A stretch of DNA of 64,000 nt from Microbacterium testaceum StLB037 (GCF_000202635.1 NC_015125.1:1054001-1118000); one strand, 5' to 3'. Positions 45,792 to 54,498 are shown, counted from the stretch's first letter. Numbers and translations are program-made. Notes: generated by a model not told the origin, from the letters alone.

Positions 45792-47072
45792 ATGTCCTGG
45801 ACCCTCGCGCCGTCGCGGCGCTGGCTGCTGCGCGACGGCGAGCCGACGTTCCTGCTCGCCGACACCGTGTGGGCGGCGTTCGGCGGCGCGAGCCCCGACG
45901 AGTGGCTCGACCACCTCGAACGCCGCCGCCGACAGGGCTTCAACGCCCTGCTCTTCAGCATCCTGCCCATCGAACACGACCGCTCCAGTGGCACGCGCTC
46001 GCCCTACGCGATCCGCGACGGTCGTATCGACTTCGCCGCGGGCGACGACGCCTACTGGGACGACGCCGAGCGCGTGCTGACCACCGCCCGCGCCCACGGT
46101 TTCACCCCGATGCTCGTGCTGCTGTGGAACAACTTCGTGCCCGGGACCTGGGGCGCCGGTCTCACCCCGGATCACGTGATGGATGCCGAGCAGACGACGT
46201 CGTACGTGGCCGAAGCCGTCGCCCGCTTCGCGCGATTCGATCCCATCTGGATCGTCTCGGGCGACGACGACCTCAACGAAGACACGGCTCTGGCGCGTTA
46301 CAGCGCCGTCGCCGCGCAGGTCCGCGAGCTCGCGCCCGAACAGCTCATCACCTGGCACGACACCCCGACCGCGCGCATGCCCGGCGCGATCGCCGACGGC
46401 GAGCTGGTCGATTTCCACGGGCTGCAGTCCGGGCACAACGAGGCCTGGGACACCCTCCCCGCCGAGCTCACGCGGTACTACCGGGCGATGGACGTCGCGC
46501 GACCGATCATCAACCTCGAGCCCTGCTACGAGGGGCTCGGCCGCTTCGCCGGCCGGGAGCGGCACTCCGCGGCCGACGTGCGCCGCGCGAGCTGGACCGG
46601 TGTCGTCGCGGGAGCCGCGGCCGGCCTCGGCTACGGCGCCCACGGCGTGTGGTCGTGGCATCGCCGTGGCGAGGACTTCGCCGCGGGCGATGTGCACGGC
46701 CACCCCTTCCCCTTCTCGGTCGCCGCGGCCTTCCCCGGTGCCGACGACGTGTCGTTCCTGCGCCGCGTGATCGAGGACGAGCGGCTGTGGGGCCTCGACG
46801 GGGATGCCGACCTGCTCCACGCCGAGCCCTCGGGCGCGATCGCGGGTCGGACGCCGGAGAACGTGGTCGCCGTCTACGCGCCGTCCGCGTTCGCGCTGAC
46901 GCTCCGCGGTCGGGCCACGCCCGACCTCGACGTCCGCGTGTACGACCTCGCGGAGCGCCGGCCGGATGCCGCGCGATGGACCGCTGTCGCCGGAGGCGTG
47001 CGGCTCGAGCAGTCCGAGTTCCCCGGCGACGCCCTGTTCGTCGTGCGGGGCCTCGCGCCGGACGCGGACTGA
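45792..47072 (+). CDS. DUF4038 glycoside hydrolase, GH140 apiosidase-like
   Basis: A 426-residue TIM-barrel protein of the DUF4038/GH140-like group. The N-terminus RRWLLRDGEPTFLLADTVWA is the family start, with Asp/Asn-rich WIVSGDDDLNED and INLEPCYEGLG supplying probable acid/base and nucleophile carboxylates. The known GH140 enzyme is an apiosidase acting on rhamnogalacturonan II. It has no signal peptide, so it acts on imported oligosaccharide. GAGGAG lies upstream of the ATG at 45792; an in-frame GTG at 45756 overlapping the previous stop is an alternative. Confidence 0.78.
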   Translation: MSWTLAPSRRWLLRDGEPTFLLADTVWAAFGGASPDEWLDHLERRRRQGFNALLFSILPIEHDRSSGTRSPYAIRDGRIDFAAGDDAYWDDAERVLTTARAHGFTPMLVLLWNNFVPGTWGAGLTPDHVMDAEQTTSYVAEAVARFARFDPIWIVSGDDDLNEDTALARYSAVAAQVRELAPEQLITWHDTPTARMPGAIADGELVDFHGLQSGHNEAWDTLPAELTRYYRAMDVARPIINLEPCYEGLGRFAGRERHSAADVRRASWTGVVAGAAAGLGYGAHGVWSWHRRGEDFAAGDVHGHPFPFSVAAAFPGADDVSFLRRVIEDERLWGLDGDADLLHAEPSGAIAGRTPENVVAVYAPSAFALTLRGRATPDLDVRVYDLAERRPDAARWTAVAGGVRLEQSEFPGDALFVVRGLAPDAD

Positions 47073-47983
47073 TGGGTCACGTCTTCACCTTCGGGGAGGC
47101 CCTCGCGACGTTCTTCGTCGCCGGCGGTCGCCCCTCCGCGGTCGCGGTGGCGGGCGCCGAGCTGAACACCGCCGTCGGGGTGGCGCGCCTCGGCCACCGG
47201 GCGACGTGGATGTCACGACTCGGCGACGACGCCTTCTCCGCCGTGGTGCGCGAGACCCTGTCGACCGAGGGTGTCGACTCTCGCGCGGTGAGGACGATAC
47301 CCGGCGGCAAGACAGGGCTCATCGTGAAGGAGCGCGTGAGCGACGAGGCCGTGCGCAGCGAGCACTACCGCGCAGGTTCCGCCGCGGCGGGGCTCACCGC
47401 CGCCGACCTCGACGGCATCCCGCTCGACGACGTCGACTGGCTGCACGCCTCCTGCATCACGCCGTCGCTCGGCGAAGGACCCCGCGAACTGTTCGAGCGA
47501 GCGATCCACGACGCCGCCGCCCGCGGCATCCCGGTGTCACTCGACACCAATCACCGGCCCCAGCTGATCGACGACGCGGGGTTGCGCGACGCGGTCGACG
47601 ACGTGATCGACGACGTCGACACCCTGCTGTGCAATGAAGACGAAGCACGCGTGCTCACGGGCCTCGACGAGCCCGAGCGTGCGATCGCGGAACTGCTCGC
47701 GCGCGGCCCGCGCACGGTCGTCGTGAAGCTCGGCCGTCGCGGCGCCCTGGCGGCCGACGCCGGCGGCGTGCGCCGCACCGACGCCCTCAAGATCCCGCCG
47801 CCCCACCACCCCGTCGGCGCGGGCGACGCGTTCGCCGCCGGGTGGATCACGTCGATCCTCGAGGGTCTGCCGGTCGACGCCGCCCTCCGGCGCGGGGCGT
47901 GGTGCGCCGCGCGGGTCGTCGCGGACCCGGGCGACCACACGGGCTTCCCGACGCGCGCTCGACTCGACGAGGTCGCGGCGTGA
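47072..47983 (+). CDS. PfkB family sugar kinase (2-keto-3-deoxygluconate-kinase-like)
   Basis: A 303-residue ribokinase-fold enzyme. The PfkB C-terminal signature HPVGAGDAFAAGW holds the catalytic Asp; the N-terminal GGRPSAVAVAGAELNTAVGVARLG binds substrate. It resembles KDG kinases, which would phosphorylate the product of the upstream dehydratase. It overlaps the DUF4038 gene by 1 nt (TGATG) and the epimerase by 4 nt. Confidence 0.88.
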   Translation: MGHVFTFGEALATFFVAGGRPSAVAVAGAELNTAVGVARLGHRATWMSRLGDDAFSAVVRETLSTEGVDSRAVRTIPGGKTGLIVKERVSDEAVRSEHYRAGSAAAGLTAADLDGIPLDDVDWLHASCITPSLGEGPRELFERAIHDAAARGIPVSLDTNHRPQLIDDAGLRDAVDDVIDDVDTLLCNEDEARVLTGLDEPERAIAELLARGPRTVVVKLGRRGALAADAGGVRRTDALKIPPPHHPVGAGDAFAAGWITSILEGLPVDAALRRGAWCAARVVADPGDHTGFPTRARLDEVAA

Positions 47984-48807
47984 GCGGGGGACGCGTCGTC
48001 ATCGCGAGCGGCATCCTACGAGCCGAGATCGACCCCGAGGGTGCGCGCATCGCCTCGCTCACGCACCTGCCGACGGGGCGCGAGCTCCTCGCCACCACCC
48101 CGTGGGCCGACGAGCCGCGCGACGCGTTCGCGCTGCCCGACTCCAGCGGCGAGTGGCACCGGCGCTACCCGGGCGGCTGGCACGTCCTGCTCCCCCGCGC
48201 GGGAGACCCGCCCGCCGACGTCGAGCCGCGGCAGCCCTTCCACGGCGAGGCGGCGTGGCGCACCTGGACGCTCGCGGCCGGCGAGTCGTCGTGTGACGCG
48301 CGCGTGACCCTGCGCACGGTCCCTCTCGAGATCGAGCGGACCGCCGCGCTGGTCGACGACGAACTGCGCCTCGACACCGCCGTGCGCAACGTGTCCGGGG
48401 CGCCCGTGCGTGTCGGTTGGGCGGAGCACCCGGCGTTCGCCGGCGAACTGTTCGACGGCTCGAGCACGGTGCGCTCCGGCGAGCGCGACATCCCGGTACC
48501 CGCGGCTCCCTCCGCCGGCTTCGACGACGTCTCCGGCGCCGCGGGTTCGCTCCGGATCAGCGGGAAGCTGCGCCTGGATCTCACCTGGGACCCGCTCCTG
48601 TTCCCGCGCCTCTTCGTCTGGCGCGAGCGGCGCGGATCGACGGGGTTCCCCTGGTGGGGAGCAGTGGATGCCGTCGGCCTCGAGCCCTCGTCCGACCCCT
48701 ACGCCCATCCGCACGACGCCCTCGGCTCGATCGAGGTCGCATCCGGCGAGACGGTGCGCTCGCGCGTGGTCCTCCGCGTCCGTGGCATCGACGCCCCGAC
48801 CCCCTAA
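47980..48807 (+). CDS. Aldose 1-epimerase family protein
   Basis: A 275-residue galactose-mutarotase-like beta sandwich. The segments RYPGGWHVLLPRAGD and RVGWAEHPAF carry likely catalytic His; the GTG at 47980 overlaps the kinase stop. Such enzymes equilibrate alpha and beta anomers of released sugars, which would feed an SDR that prefers one anomer. Confidence 0.82.
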   Translation: MSGGRVVIASGILRAEIDPEGARIASLTHLPTGRELLATTPWADEPRDAFALPDSSGEWHRRYPGGWHVLLPRAGDPPADVEPRQPFHGEAAWRTWTLAAGESSCDARVTLRTVPLEIERTAALVDDELRLDTAVRNVSGAPVRVGWAEHPAFAGELFDGSSTVRSGERDIPVPAAPSAGFDDVSGAAGSLRISGKLRLDLTWDPLLFPRLFVWRERRGSTGFPWWGAVDAVGLEPSSDPYAHPHDALGSIEVASGETVRSRVVLRVRGIDAPTP

Positions 48808-48810
48808 ACT
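48805..48810 (+). promoter_or_regulatory. Possible internal -10 box before the LacI gene
   Basis: TAAACT overlaps the epimerase stop and ends 9 nt before the LacI ATG. It may give the repressor its own weak leaderless transcript. Confidence 0.35.
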
Positions 48811-48819
48811 CGATCCGCA

Positions 48820-49830
48820 ATGGCGAAAGACGCGATCTCTCTCCGCGACGTGGCGGCGCTGGCTGGAGTTTCCGTCCCCACGGCGTCGAAAGTGCTGCGC
48901 GGGCAGGGGAAGGTCTCGGATGCCACGCGCGAACGCATCCTGTCCGTCGCCAAACGCCTCGACTATCAGCCGAACGCCCTGGGCCAGTTCCTCGCCCAGG
49001 GGCGCAGCGCCACCGTCGGTGTGCTCACCGTCAACGCCCCCGGCGCCTTCACGATGCCGGTGCTGACCGGCGCGACCACGGCCCTCGGTGCGCGCGACCT
49101 GTCGGTGCTCGTGTCGGACGCGCACCTCGACCGCGCGCTCTTCGCCGCCACCGCGCGAAAGCTCCGCGCCCGCAACATCGACGGTCTCCTCGTCATCGGT
49201 GACGGGTCGAGCTCCGACATCCACTCCGTCAGCGCCGGGTTCACCGTGCCGGTGGTCTACGCGTACGGTCATTCCGACGATGCCGAGGACGCATCATTCC
49301 TGCACGACGGCTACGGCGCGGGCCGCCTCGCCGGCGAGCACCTCGTCTCGATCGGGTGCCGGCGCATCGCCCACGTCACCGCCTCGGAGGAGGACCGCTC
49401 CGCGCGCGACCGCTTCACCGGCCTCGCCGACGCCCTCTCCGACGCCGGGCTCTCCCTCGATCCCGGCCTCGTGCTCCGCGGCGATTGGTCGCAGTCCTGG
49501 GGCCGCGAGGCCGCCCAGCGTCTCGTCGCCTCCGGCACGCCCTTCGACGCGGTGTGCTGCGGCAACGACACCATGGCCACCGCCGTGGCCGGCGTCCTCG
49601 CGGAAGCCGGCATCCGGGTGCCCACCGACGTCGCCATCACCGGTATGGACAACATCGCCGGCCTGACCGGCCAGGACGACAACAGTCTCACCACGATCGA
49701 CCTGCGCCTGAGCGCCCTCGGCGACCGCGCGGCCAACTACCTCGCCGACGTCATCGCCGGCACGGATTACGCACCCGGCCGGCACGTCGAGCCCGCGCTG
49801 CTGGTCACCGGCCTGTCGACCGCGCGCTGA
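48820..49830 (+). CDS. LacI family transcriptional regulator
   Basis: A 336-residue LacI/GalR repressor. The helix-turn-helix SLRDVAALAGVSVPTASKVL and hinge RLDYQPNALGQFL precede a periplasmic-binding-like sugar domain. It ends the sugar operon, and two matching palindromes sit at the two divergent promoters of the locus, so it probably represses both arms until a breakdown sugar binds. Autoregulation follows if it is read from the operon promoter. Confidence 0.94.
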   Translation: MAKDAISLRDVAALAGVSVPTASKVLRGQGKVSDATRERILSVAKRLDYQPNALGQFLAQGRSATVGVLTVNAPGAFTMPVLTGATTALGARDLSVLVSDAHLDRALFAATARKLRARNIDGLLVIGDGSSSDIHSVSAGFTVPVVYAYGHSDDAEDASFLHDGYGAGRLAGEHLVSIGCRRIAHVTASEEDRSARDRFTGLADALSDAGLSLDPGLVLRGDWSQSWGREAAQRLVASGTPFDAVCCGNDTMATAVAGVLAEAGIRVPTDVAITGMDNIAGLTGQDDNSLTTIDLRLSALGDRAANYLADVIAGTDYAPGRHVEPALLVTGLSTAR

Positions 49831-49892
49831 CGGGGCCGCCCCGCCCCCGCCGCCCCGCCGCGCTCCCCTCGTCGCCGAAACCGCATCCGATT

Positions 49893-49936
49893 GCCGAGGC
49901 CGCACGCGACGTGACGCGAACGCCTGCGGTCTCGGC
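49893..49936 (+). terminator. Hairpin after the LacI gene
   Basis: Arms GCCGAGGCCGCA and TGCGGTCTCGGC match at 11 of 12 positions, flanked by further complementary CCGCA/GCGG sequence. It lies 62 nt after the LacI stop and probably ends the sugar operon. No T-tract. Confidence 0.5.
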
Positions 49937-50018
49937 AAAGCGGTGCGGGCTCGAGCGCGACACGAGCGGGTACGGTGGGGAGCGGCGATGCCGCCCTCGC
50001 GGCGGTCGCCCCACGCAC

Positions 50019-50780
50019 ATGACTCCGCCGCCTCCCTCCCCTCCCCTGCTCGACGGGCCCCTCCTCGTCGTCGGCGACGGTCGCATGGGACGCGCGCTCG
50101 TCGCCGCTCTCGAGGCTGCCGGCCTGGGAGTCGCGGGACCCGCGGGCCGGGGCGAATCCGGCACCGACGCCGCGATCGTCCTCCTCGCCGTCCCGGATGC
50201 CGAGATCGCGGCGGCCGCACGCGCGATCGCGCCCGGACGGACGGTCGGTCACCTCTCGGGCTCGCTCGATCTGTCGGTTCTGCACCCGCACGAGGCCTTC
50301 AGCATCCACCCCCTGATGACGGTCACGGGCGCCGGAACGTCGTTCGCCGGCGTCACGGCCGCCCTCTCGGCGACCTCACCGGCGGCGTACGCCGTCGCGT
50401 CGGCTCTCACCGCCGCACTCGGGATGACCGGCGTCGAGGTCCTCGACACCGATCGCGCGGCGTATCACGCGGCCGCCTCGATCGCGGCGAACTTCCTGGT
50501 CACGCTCGAGGGCATGGCGGAGCAGCTCGCGGCGACCGCGGGCGTCGAGCGCGAAGCTCTCGTCCCCCTCGTCCGGGCCGCCGTCGACAACTGGGCGGAA
50601 CGCGGAGCCGCGGCCTCGCTCACCGGGCCGATCTCTCGCGGCGACGCCGCCACGATCGCGCGGCAGCGGCAGGCCGTCGCCGAGCGCCTCCCCGACCGGC
50701 TGGCCCTGTTCGACGCGCTCATCGAGGCCACCCGCGAACTCGCCGCCGTACAACGAACCGGAATCGAGACGACCCCATGA
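50019..50780 (+). CDS. Rossmann-like and DUF2520 domain protein
   Basis: A 253-residue NAD(P)-binding protein. Residues 14-40 (LLVVGDGRMGRALVAALEA) form the dinucleotide site; the C-terminal DUF2520 domain runs from about 120 (VEVLDTDRAAYHAAASIAAN, then RGPI-like LTGPISRGDAATI), resembling 6-phosphogluconate-dehydrogenase-type and ketopantoate-reductase-like folds. It overlaps panC by 4 nt. The Rossmann-DUF2520 gene next to panC is also found in mycobacteria. A redox role in pantothenate synthesis is an attractive but untested inference. A TACGGT lies 44 nt upstream; the ribosome site is weak. Confidence 0.8.
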   Translation: MTPPPPSPPLLDGPLLVVGDGRMGRALVAALEAAGLGVAGPAGRGESGTDAAIVLLAVPDAEIAAAARAIAPGRTVGHLSGSLDLSVLHPHEAFSIHPLMTVTGAGTSFAGVTAALSATSPAAYAVASALTAALGMTGVEVLDTDRAAYHAAASIAANFLVTLEGMAEQLAATAGVEREALVPLVRAAVDNWAERGAAASLTGPISRGDAATIARQRQAVAERLPDRLALFDALIEATRELAAVQRTGIETTP

Positions 50781-51658
50781 GCAGCCGCATCGTCCGCACC
50801 GTCGCCGACCTCCGCGTGGCGCTCGCCCCGCTCCGCGGCGAGGCGATCGGTTTCGTCCCCACGATGGGAGCCCTCCACGAGGGCCACCTCTCCCTGCTGC
50901 GCGCCGCCCGGTCGGAGAACGCGACCGTGGTGCTGTCGATCTTCGTCAACCCGACGCAGTTCGGCGAGGCCGCCGACCTCGCCGCCTACCCGCGCACGGA
51001 GGAGGCCGACGTGGCCCTGGCCGAGGAGGCCGGCATCGACCTCGTCTTCGCCCCCTCTCCCGCCGAGATGTACCCGGCCGGCTTCGCGACGACGGTCTCC
51101 GTCGGCGGAGCGATCACGGACACGCTCGAGGGCGCGTTCCGCGGGCGCTCCCACTTCGACGGGGTCGCCACGGTCGTCGCCAAGCTGCTGCTCGCGGTCC
51201 AGCCCGACCGCGCGTACTTCGGCGCGAAAGACGCCCAGCAGGTCGTCGTCGTCCGGCGCATGGTGAGCGACCTCGGTATCCCCGTCGAGATCGTGGCCCG
51301 CCCGACTTCCCGCGATCACGACGGGCTCGCGCGTTCGAGCCGCAACACCCGGTTGTCGGCCGACGAGCGCGCTGTCGCCGCTGTCATCCCGCGCTCGCTT
51401 CGAGCGGCACAGGATGCCTTCGCCTCCGGCATCCGGGATCCGAACCGCCTCGCGAGCGTCGTCCGCGACGAGCTCACGACCGAGCGCCTCGAGCCGGAGT
51501 ACGTCGAGATCGTCGATGCCGGGAGCCTCGAACCGATCGCCGAGATCGGCGCTCCGGCCCTGCTCGTCCTCGCCGTCCGGGTGGGGCAGGTCCGACTCAT
51601 CGACAACGTTATCCTCGGCGTGGACGATCTCATCTCGACGACGGGGAGCCTGCCGTGA
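50777..51658 (+). CDS. panC: Pantothenate synthetase
   Basis: A 293-residue class I nucleotidyltransferase-fold ligase that joins pantoate and beta-alanine using ATP. The HxGH-type motif is MGALHEGHLSLLRAAR, the substrate loop is NPTQFGEAADLAAYPRT, and the KMSKS-equivalent is ARSSRNTRLS. It overlaps DUF2520 and panB genes by 4 nt each, indicating one translationally coupled operon. Confidence 0.97.
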   Translation: MSSRIVRTVADLRVALAPLRGEAIGFVPTMGALHEGHLSLLRAARSENATVVLSIFVNPTQFGEAADLAAYPRTEEADVALAEEAGIDLVFAPSPAEMYPAGFATTVSVGGAITDTLEGAFRGRSHFDGVATVVAKLLLAVQPDRAYFGAKDAQQVVVVRRMVSDLGIPVEIVARPTSRDHDGLARSSRNTRLSADERAVAAVIPRSLRAAQDAFASGIRDPNRLASVVRDELTTERLEPEYVEIVDAGSLEPIAEIGAPALLVLAVRVGQVRLIDNVILGVDDLISTTGSLP

Positions 51659-52509
51659 CGCGCCCCCGGGTGACGCTCCGCCGTCTCAGCGAGCTCGCCG
51701 AAGCCGGTACGCCGATCGTCATGGTGACGGCGTACGACTTTCCGTCGGGCCGCGTGGCCGAGCGCGCGGGCGTGGACATGGTGTTGGTCGGCGACTCCGG
51801 GGCACAGGTCGTGCTCGGACACCCCGACACCACCTCGGTGACCCTCGACGAGATGGTGACGCTCGCGAAAGCCGTGCGCCGCGCGGTGCAGACGCCGCTC
51901 GTGGTGTGCGATCTGCCGTTCGGAACGACCGAGCTGAGTGACGAGCAGGCGGTCGCGACGTCCGTCCGCTTCGTCCACGAGGCCGGCGCCGACGCGGTCA
52001 AGATCGAGGGCGCGAACCCGGCCCGCCTTTCGCGACTGCGAGCGATCGTCGAGGCCGGCATCCCGGTCGTCGGGCACGTGGGCCTCACCCCGCAGACCGC
52101 GACGGCGCTCGGCGGCCTCCGGGCCCAGGGCCGTACCGATGAGGACGCGATCCGCGTGGCCCGCGATGCCCTCTCCGTTCAGGATGCCGGAGCCTTCGCG
52201 ATCGTGATCGAAGCCGTTCCGTCCGAGGTCGTCGCCGAGATCCGCCGCGCCCTCCACATCCCCGTGATCGGCATCGGCGCCGGAGAGGCCGACGGCCAGG
52301 TCCTCGTCCAGCACGACCTGCTCGGCATCACCGAGGGCCGCGCCCCCGTCTTCGTCAAGCGCTACGCCGCGCTCGGCGACGCGATGGTGGAGGGCGTCGA
52401 GGCGTTCGCGCGCGAGGTGCGCGAGGGCGTCTTCCCCGCGGCGGAGCACACGTATCGGGCTGCACCGGGCGCGGCGGCGGCGGTGCGGGAGTTCCTCGAC
52501 GGGCTGTGA
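51655..52509 (+). CDS. panB: 3-methyl-2-oxobutanoate hydroxymethyltransferase
   Basis: A 284-residue metal-dependent enzyme that makes ketopantoate from 2-ketoisovalerate and methylene-tetrahydrofolate. Conserved segments are MVTAYDFPSGRVAERAGVD, LVGDSGAQVVLGHPDTTSVT (metal Asp) and VIGIGAGEADGQVLVQHD. The GTG at 51655 overlaps the panC stop. No panE is in the operon; panD is also absent from the window. Confidence 0.97.
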   Translation: MTRPRVTLRRLSELAEAGTPIVMVTAYDFPSGRVAERAGVDMVLVGDSGAQVVLGHPDTTSVTLDEMVTLAKAVRRAVQTPLVVCDLPFGTTELSDEQAVATSVRFVHEAGADAVKIEGANPARLSRLRAIVEAGIPVVGHVGLTPQTATALGGLRAQGRTDEDAIRVARDALSVQDAGAFAIVIEAVPSEVVAEIRRALHIPVIGIGAGEADGQVLVQHDLLGITEGRAPVFVKRYAALGDAMVEGVEAFAREVREGVFPAAEHTYRAAPGAAAAVREFLDGL

Positions 52510-52573
52510 GATGCCCGCGGCCCCGCCGGGGCGCTCAGCTGAACGATCGGCACAAGGCGGCGCGGGAGGCCAC

Positions 52574-52579
52574 TAGAGT
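52574..52579 (+). promoter_or_regulatory. -10 box of a leaderless gene
   Basis: TAGAGT ends 8 nt before the GTG at 52588; no ribosome site. Confidence 0.45.
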
Positions 52580-52587
52580 CTCGTTTC

Positions 52588-53190
52588 GTGCCGACACCCG
52601 CGCCGCCTCCTCATGCGGCCTACGACCGCTACATGGGGCGCCAACGACGCTGGGGCGTGTGGTGGCGGCGTTTCGGTCAGATCGTTTTCTACGTCGTGGC
52701 CGGCGTCCTCACGGTTGCTATTGCGGCACTTCTCGTCGCCAGCCTGATCGACCTCGGACAGCCAAGGGTCTGGGGGACATTCACGCAGATGGGCTGCGAA
52801 GACCGGCCCCGCGCCGGTTGTCGTCCTTTCGGAACATGGATCAGCGACGACGGAGCGATCATCGAGCAGCACGTCTATCTCAACGGCTGGACCGACAGCA
52901 CAGGACGCACGCGGGCCGGCTTCCAGCCCACCGCCCTCCTCGGCGACAACGTGGTCAACGTCCCCGTTCTCACGGGCGGGATGCCGGTGCTCCTGAGCAT
53001 CATGCTGGTCTGGTGGACAGCCGTCGTGCTGCGGAGGGCGGCCTCATGGGGAGACATCGTCCTCCCCCGCAGTCGGTGGCTGGGCGGACGAGGCGGGCCC
53101 GCCAGGAGACAGGGTGCGCTCGGCATCCGAGGGTCGTTCCGACGTCAGCATCGACGGGCGCTCGAACGGGGCATGATCAAAGACGAATGA
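52588..53190 (+). CDS. Unknown membrane protein
   Basis: A 200-residue protein with two predicted membrane helices (about 29-53 and 128-148) enclosing an external domain of about 75 residues with two Cys (GCEDRPRAGCRPF) that could form a disulfide. The C-terminal 50 residues are strongly basic. No family recognised. Composition is slightly less GC-rich than its neighbours. Confidence 0.65.
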   Translation: MPTPAPPPHAAYDRYMGRQRRWGVWWRRFGQIVFYVVAGVLTVAIAALLVASLIDLGQPRVWGTFTQMGCEDRPRAGCRPFGTWISDDGAIIEQHVYLNGWTDSTGRTRAGFQPTALLGDNVVNVPVLTGGMPVLLSIMLVWWTAVVLRRAASWGDIVLPRSRWLGGRGGPARRQGALGIRGSFRRQHRRALERGMIKDE

Positions 53191-53297
53191 CGACGGTCCC
53201 GCAGTCGCGCGCTCGACCACGCCCACCGGATTTCGGAGGCCGCGAGGCTCCGAGCCGCCCGCCATCCCCTCGGCCGTCCCGGCCGGGGCAGGATCGC

Positions 53298-54209
53298 TCA
53301 GCCGCTGACGCCCTCGGACGAGTCGCCCTCGACGACTTCTTCCAGAGCGGACTGAAAAGGGCCGTCAACGAGCAAGGAGACCGTGCCCTCGGCATCCGTC
53401 TCCGATACGCGGCTCACGAGACCGTCCCTCGCGAAGAAGAGATCACGCGAGATCAGCCCACCGGGGAGCGGGTCGCGAACGATGCGTTGCATGATCGCGG
53501 CCACGTGGTGGATGCCGTCCACGGGGTCGCGCCGTGAAAGAGGCAGCGCGAGAAGCATGTGGCGATGCGGAATCGCGAACACGGTACCGAACTCGGTCAC
53601 GGGCACGGCGCGGGGGAGATTCGTCGCTTTCGAGGCCACGAAGAACGATTCGCCGGCGAGAATGTGAACGCCCGTCTCGAGAACGTCGCGCTCGTCCACC
53701 GATTCCCGGTCCGTGTTCTCTTGCCCCCACCGGTAGAGCTCGTCGAGATCCCACCCGGCAGTGGCGATTCCGGCGTCGCTGATGGTCTGCACCGTCTCGG
53801 GCAGGTCGAGGCAGAGCGCCACGACGACACCGTCGGCGAAGGGGCGGGCGTAGTCGAACGAGGGTTCGTCGGGACGCACGTTCTGATTCGAGATCAGGCG
53901 CGTACGGATCATCGAGCGCAGTTCATCGGGCGTCGGATCGAAGATCGACGGCTCGTGAGCCAAGGACCGAACGTGGGCATCGATGACCTTCTCCGCCTCC
54001 GACAACGTCAATCCGTCGGTCTTGACGAGCAGGTTGTACAGCGGGAATCGACGACCGTCGGCGAACAGCGTGACATCCTCGGGTGCGGGTCCGTGTTCGA
54101 TCGTGCTCTCCACGCCGCGCTGTGCGAAGGCCTGTCGAGCCGTCGCGACGACCCACTCCACACGATCCACAGGCTGCGCGGCCTTCGGTCGCCTTCCGAA
54201 CCACCCCAC
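53298..54209 (-). CDS. Unknown 303-residue soluble protein
   Basis: No family recognised with confidence. It is an acidic alpha/beta protein with no signal peptide or membrane helix: WFGRRPKAAQPVDRVEWVVA at the start, RRFPLYNLLVKTDGLTLSEA, and VFAIPHRHMLLALPLSRRDP later. The general pattern is reminiscent of immunity-type or DUF1444-like proteins, but this is weak. GTG at 54209 has GGGAG 6 nt upstream; longer frames upstream are unsupported. Confidence 0.6.
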   Translation of the reverse strand: MGWFGRRPKAAQPVDRVEWVVATARQAFAQRGVESTIEHGPAPEDVTLFADGRRFPLYNLLVKTDGLTLSEAEKVIDAHVRSLAHEPSIFDPTPDELRSMIRTRLISNQNVRPDEPSFDYARPFADGVVVALCLDLPETVQTISDAGIATAGWDLDELYRWGQENTDRESVDERDVLETGVHILAGESFFVASKATNLPRAVPVTEFGTVFAIPHRHMLLALPLSRRDPVDGIHHVAAIMQRIVRDPLPGGLISRDLFFARDGLVSRVSETDAEGTVSLLVDGPFQSALEEVVEGDSSEGVSG

Positions 54210-54355
54210 GCTGTCTCCCTCCGTCAGGTGCACCCCGCGATGCCCCGAGGCGAACATAGCGGAAGCCCGCGGGGCCGGCTTCCCCACGGGCCCGGGGAAC
54301 CCGTCCGGCGGAGAGCACGACCGGCGCACCCCGACGCCGAGGCGCGAGGGGAATG

Positions 54356-54403
54356 ACGAAGGCCCCGCCTGCCGCGTCATTCCGCGGGAGTCGGGGCCTT
54401 CGT
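54356..54403 (-). terminator. Terminator of the tRNA-Ser gene
   Basis: Perfect 12-bp arms ACGAAGGCCCCG (54356-54367) and CGGGGCCTTCGT (54392-54403), with an inner CCGCGGAATGACGCGG hairpin, starting 2 nt past the tRNA 3' end on the minus strand and followed by a T/C-rich tail. Confidence 0.75.
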
Positions 54404-54405
54404 GG

Positions 54406-54495
54406 TGGCGGTGACGGTGGGATTTGAACCCACGGTAGGGGTGAACCTACACAACATTTCGAGTGTTGCACCTTCGGCCGCTCGGACACGTCACC
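54406..54495 (-). tRNA. tRNA-Ser (anticodon CGA), CCA encoded
   Basis: A 90-nt minus-strand class II tRNA. The acceptor pair is GGTGACG/CGTCACC, discriminator G, then encoded CCA. The D arm begins TCCGAGC; the anticodon stem AACA/TGTT encloses loop CTCGAAA, giving CGA, which reads UCG serine codons. The long variable arm (GTAGG/CCTAC type) and T arm GTGGG-TTCAAAT-CCCAC are intact. Confidence 0.95.
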
Positions 54496-54498
54496 GCC

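Noticed and set aside
40329..48807. Missing ATPase gene as evidence of a broken transporter
   Set aside because: CUT1 sugar transporters of actinobacteria commonly lack a local ATPase and share MsiK, so absence is normal.
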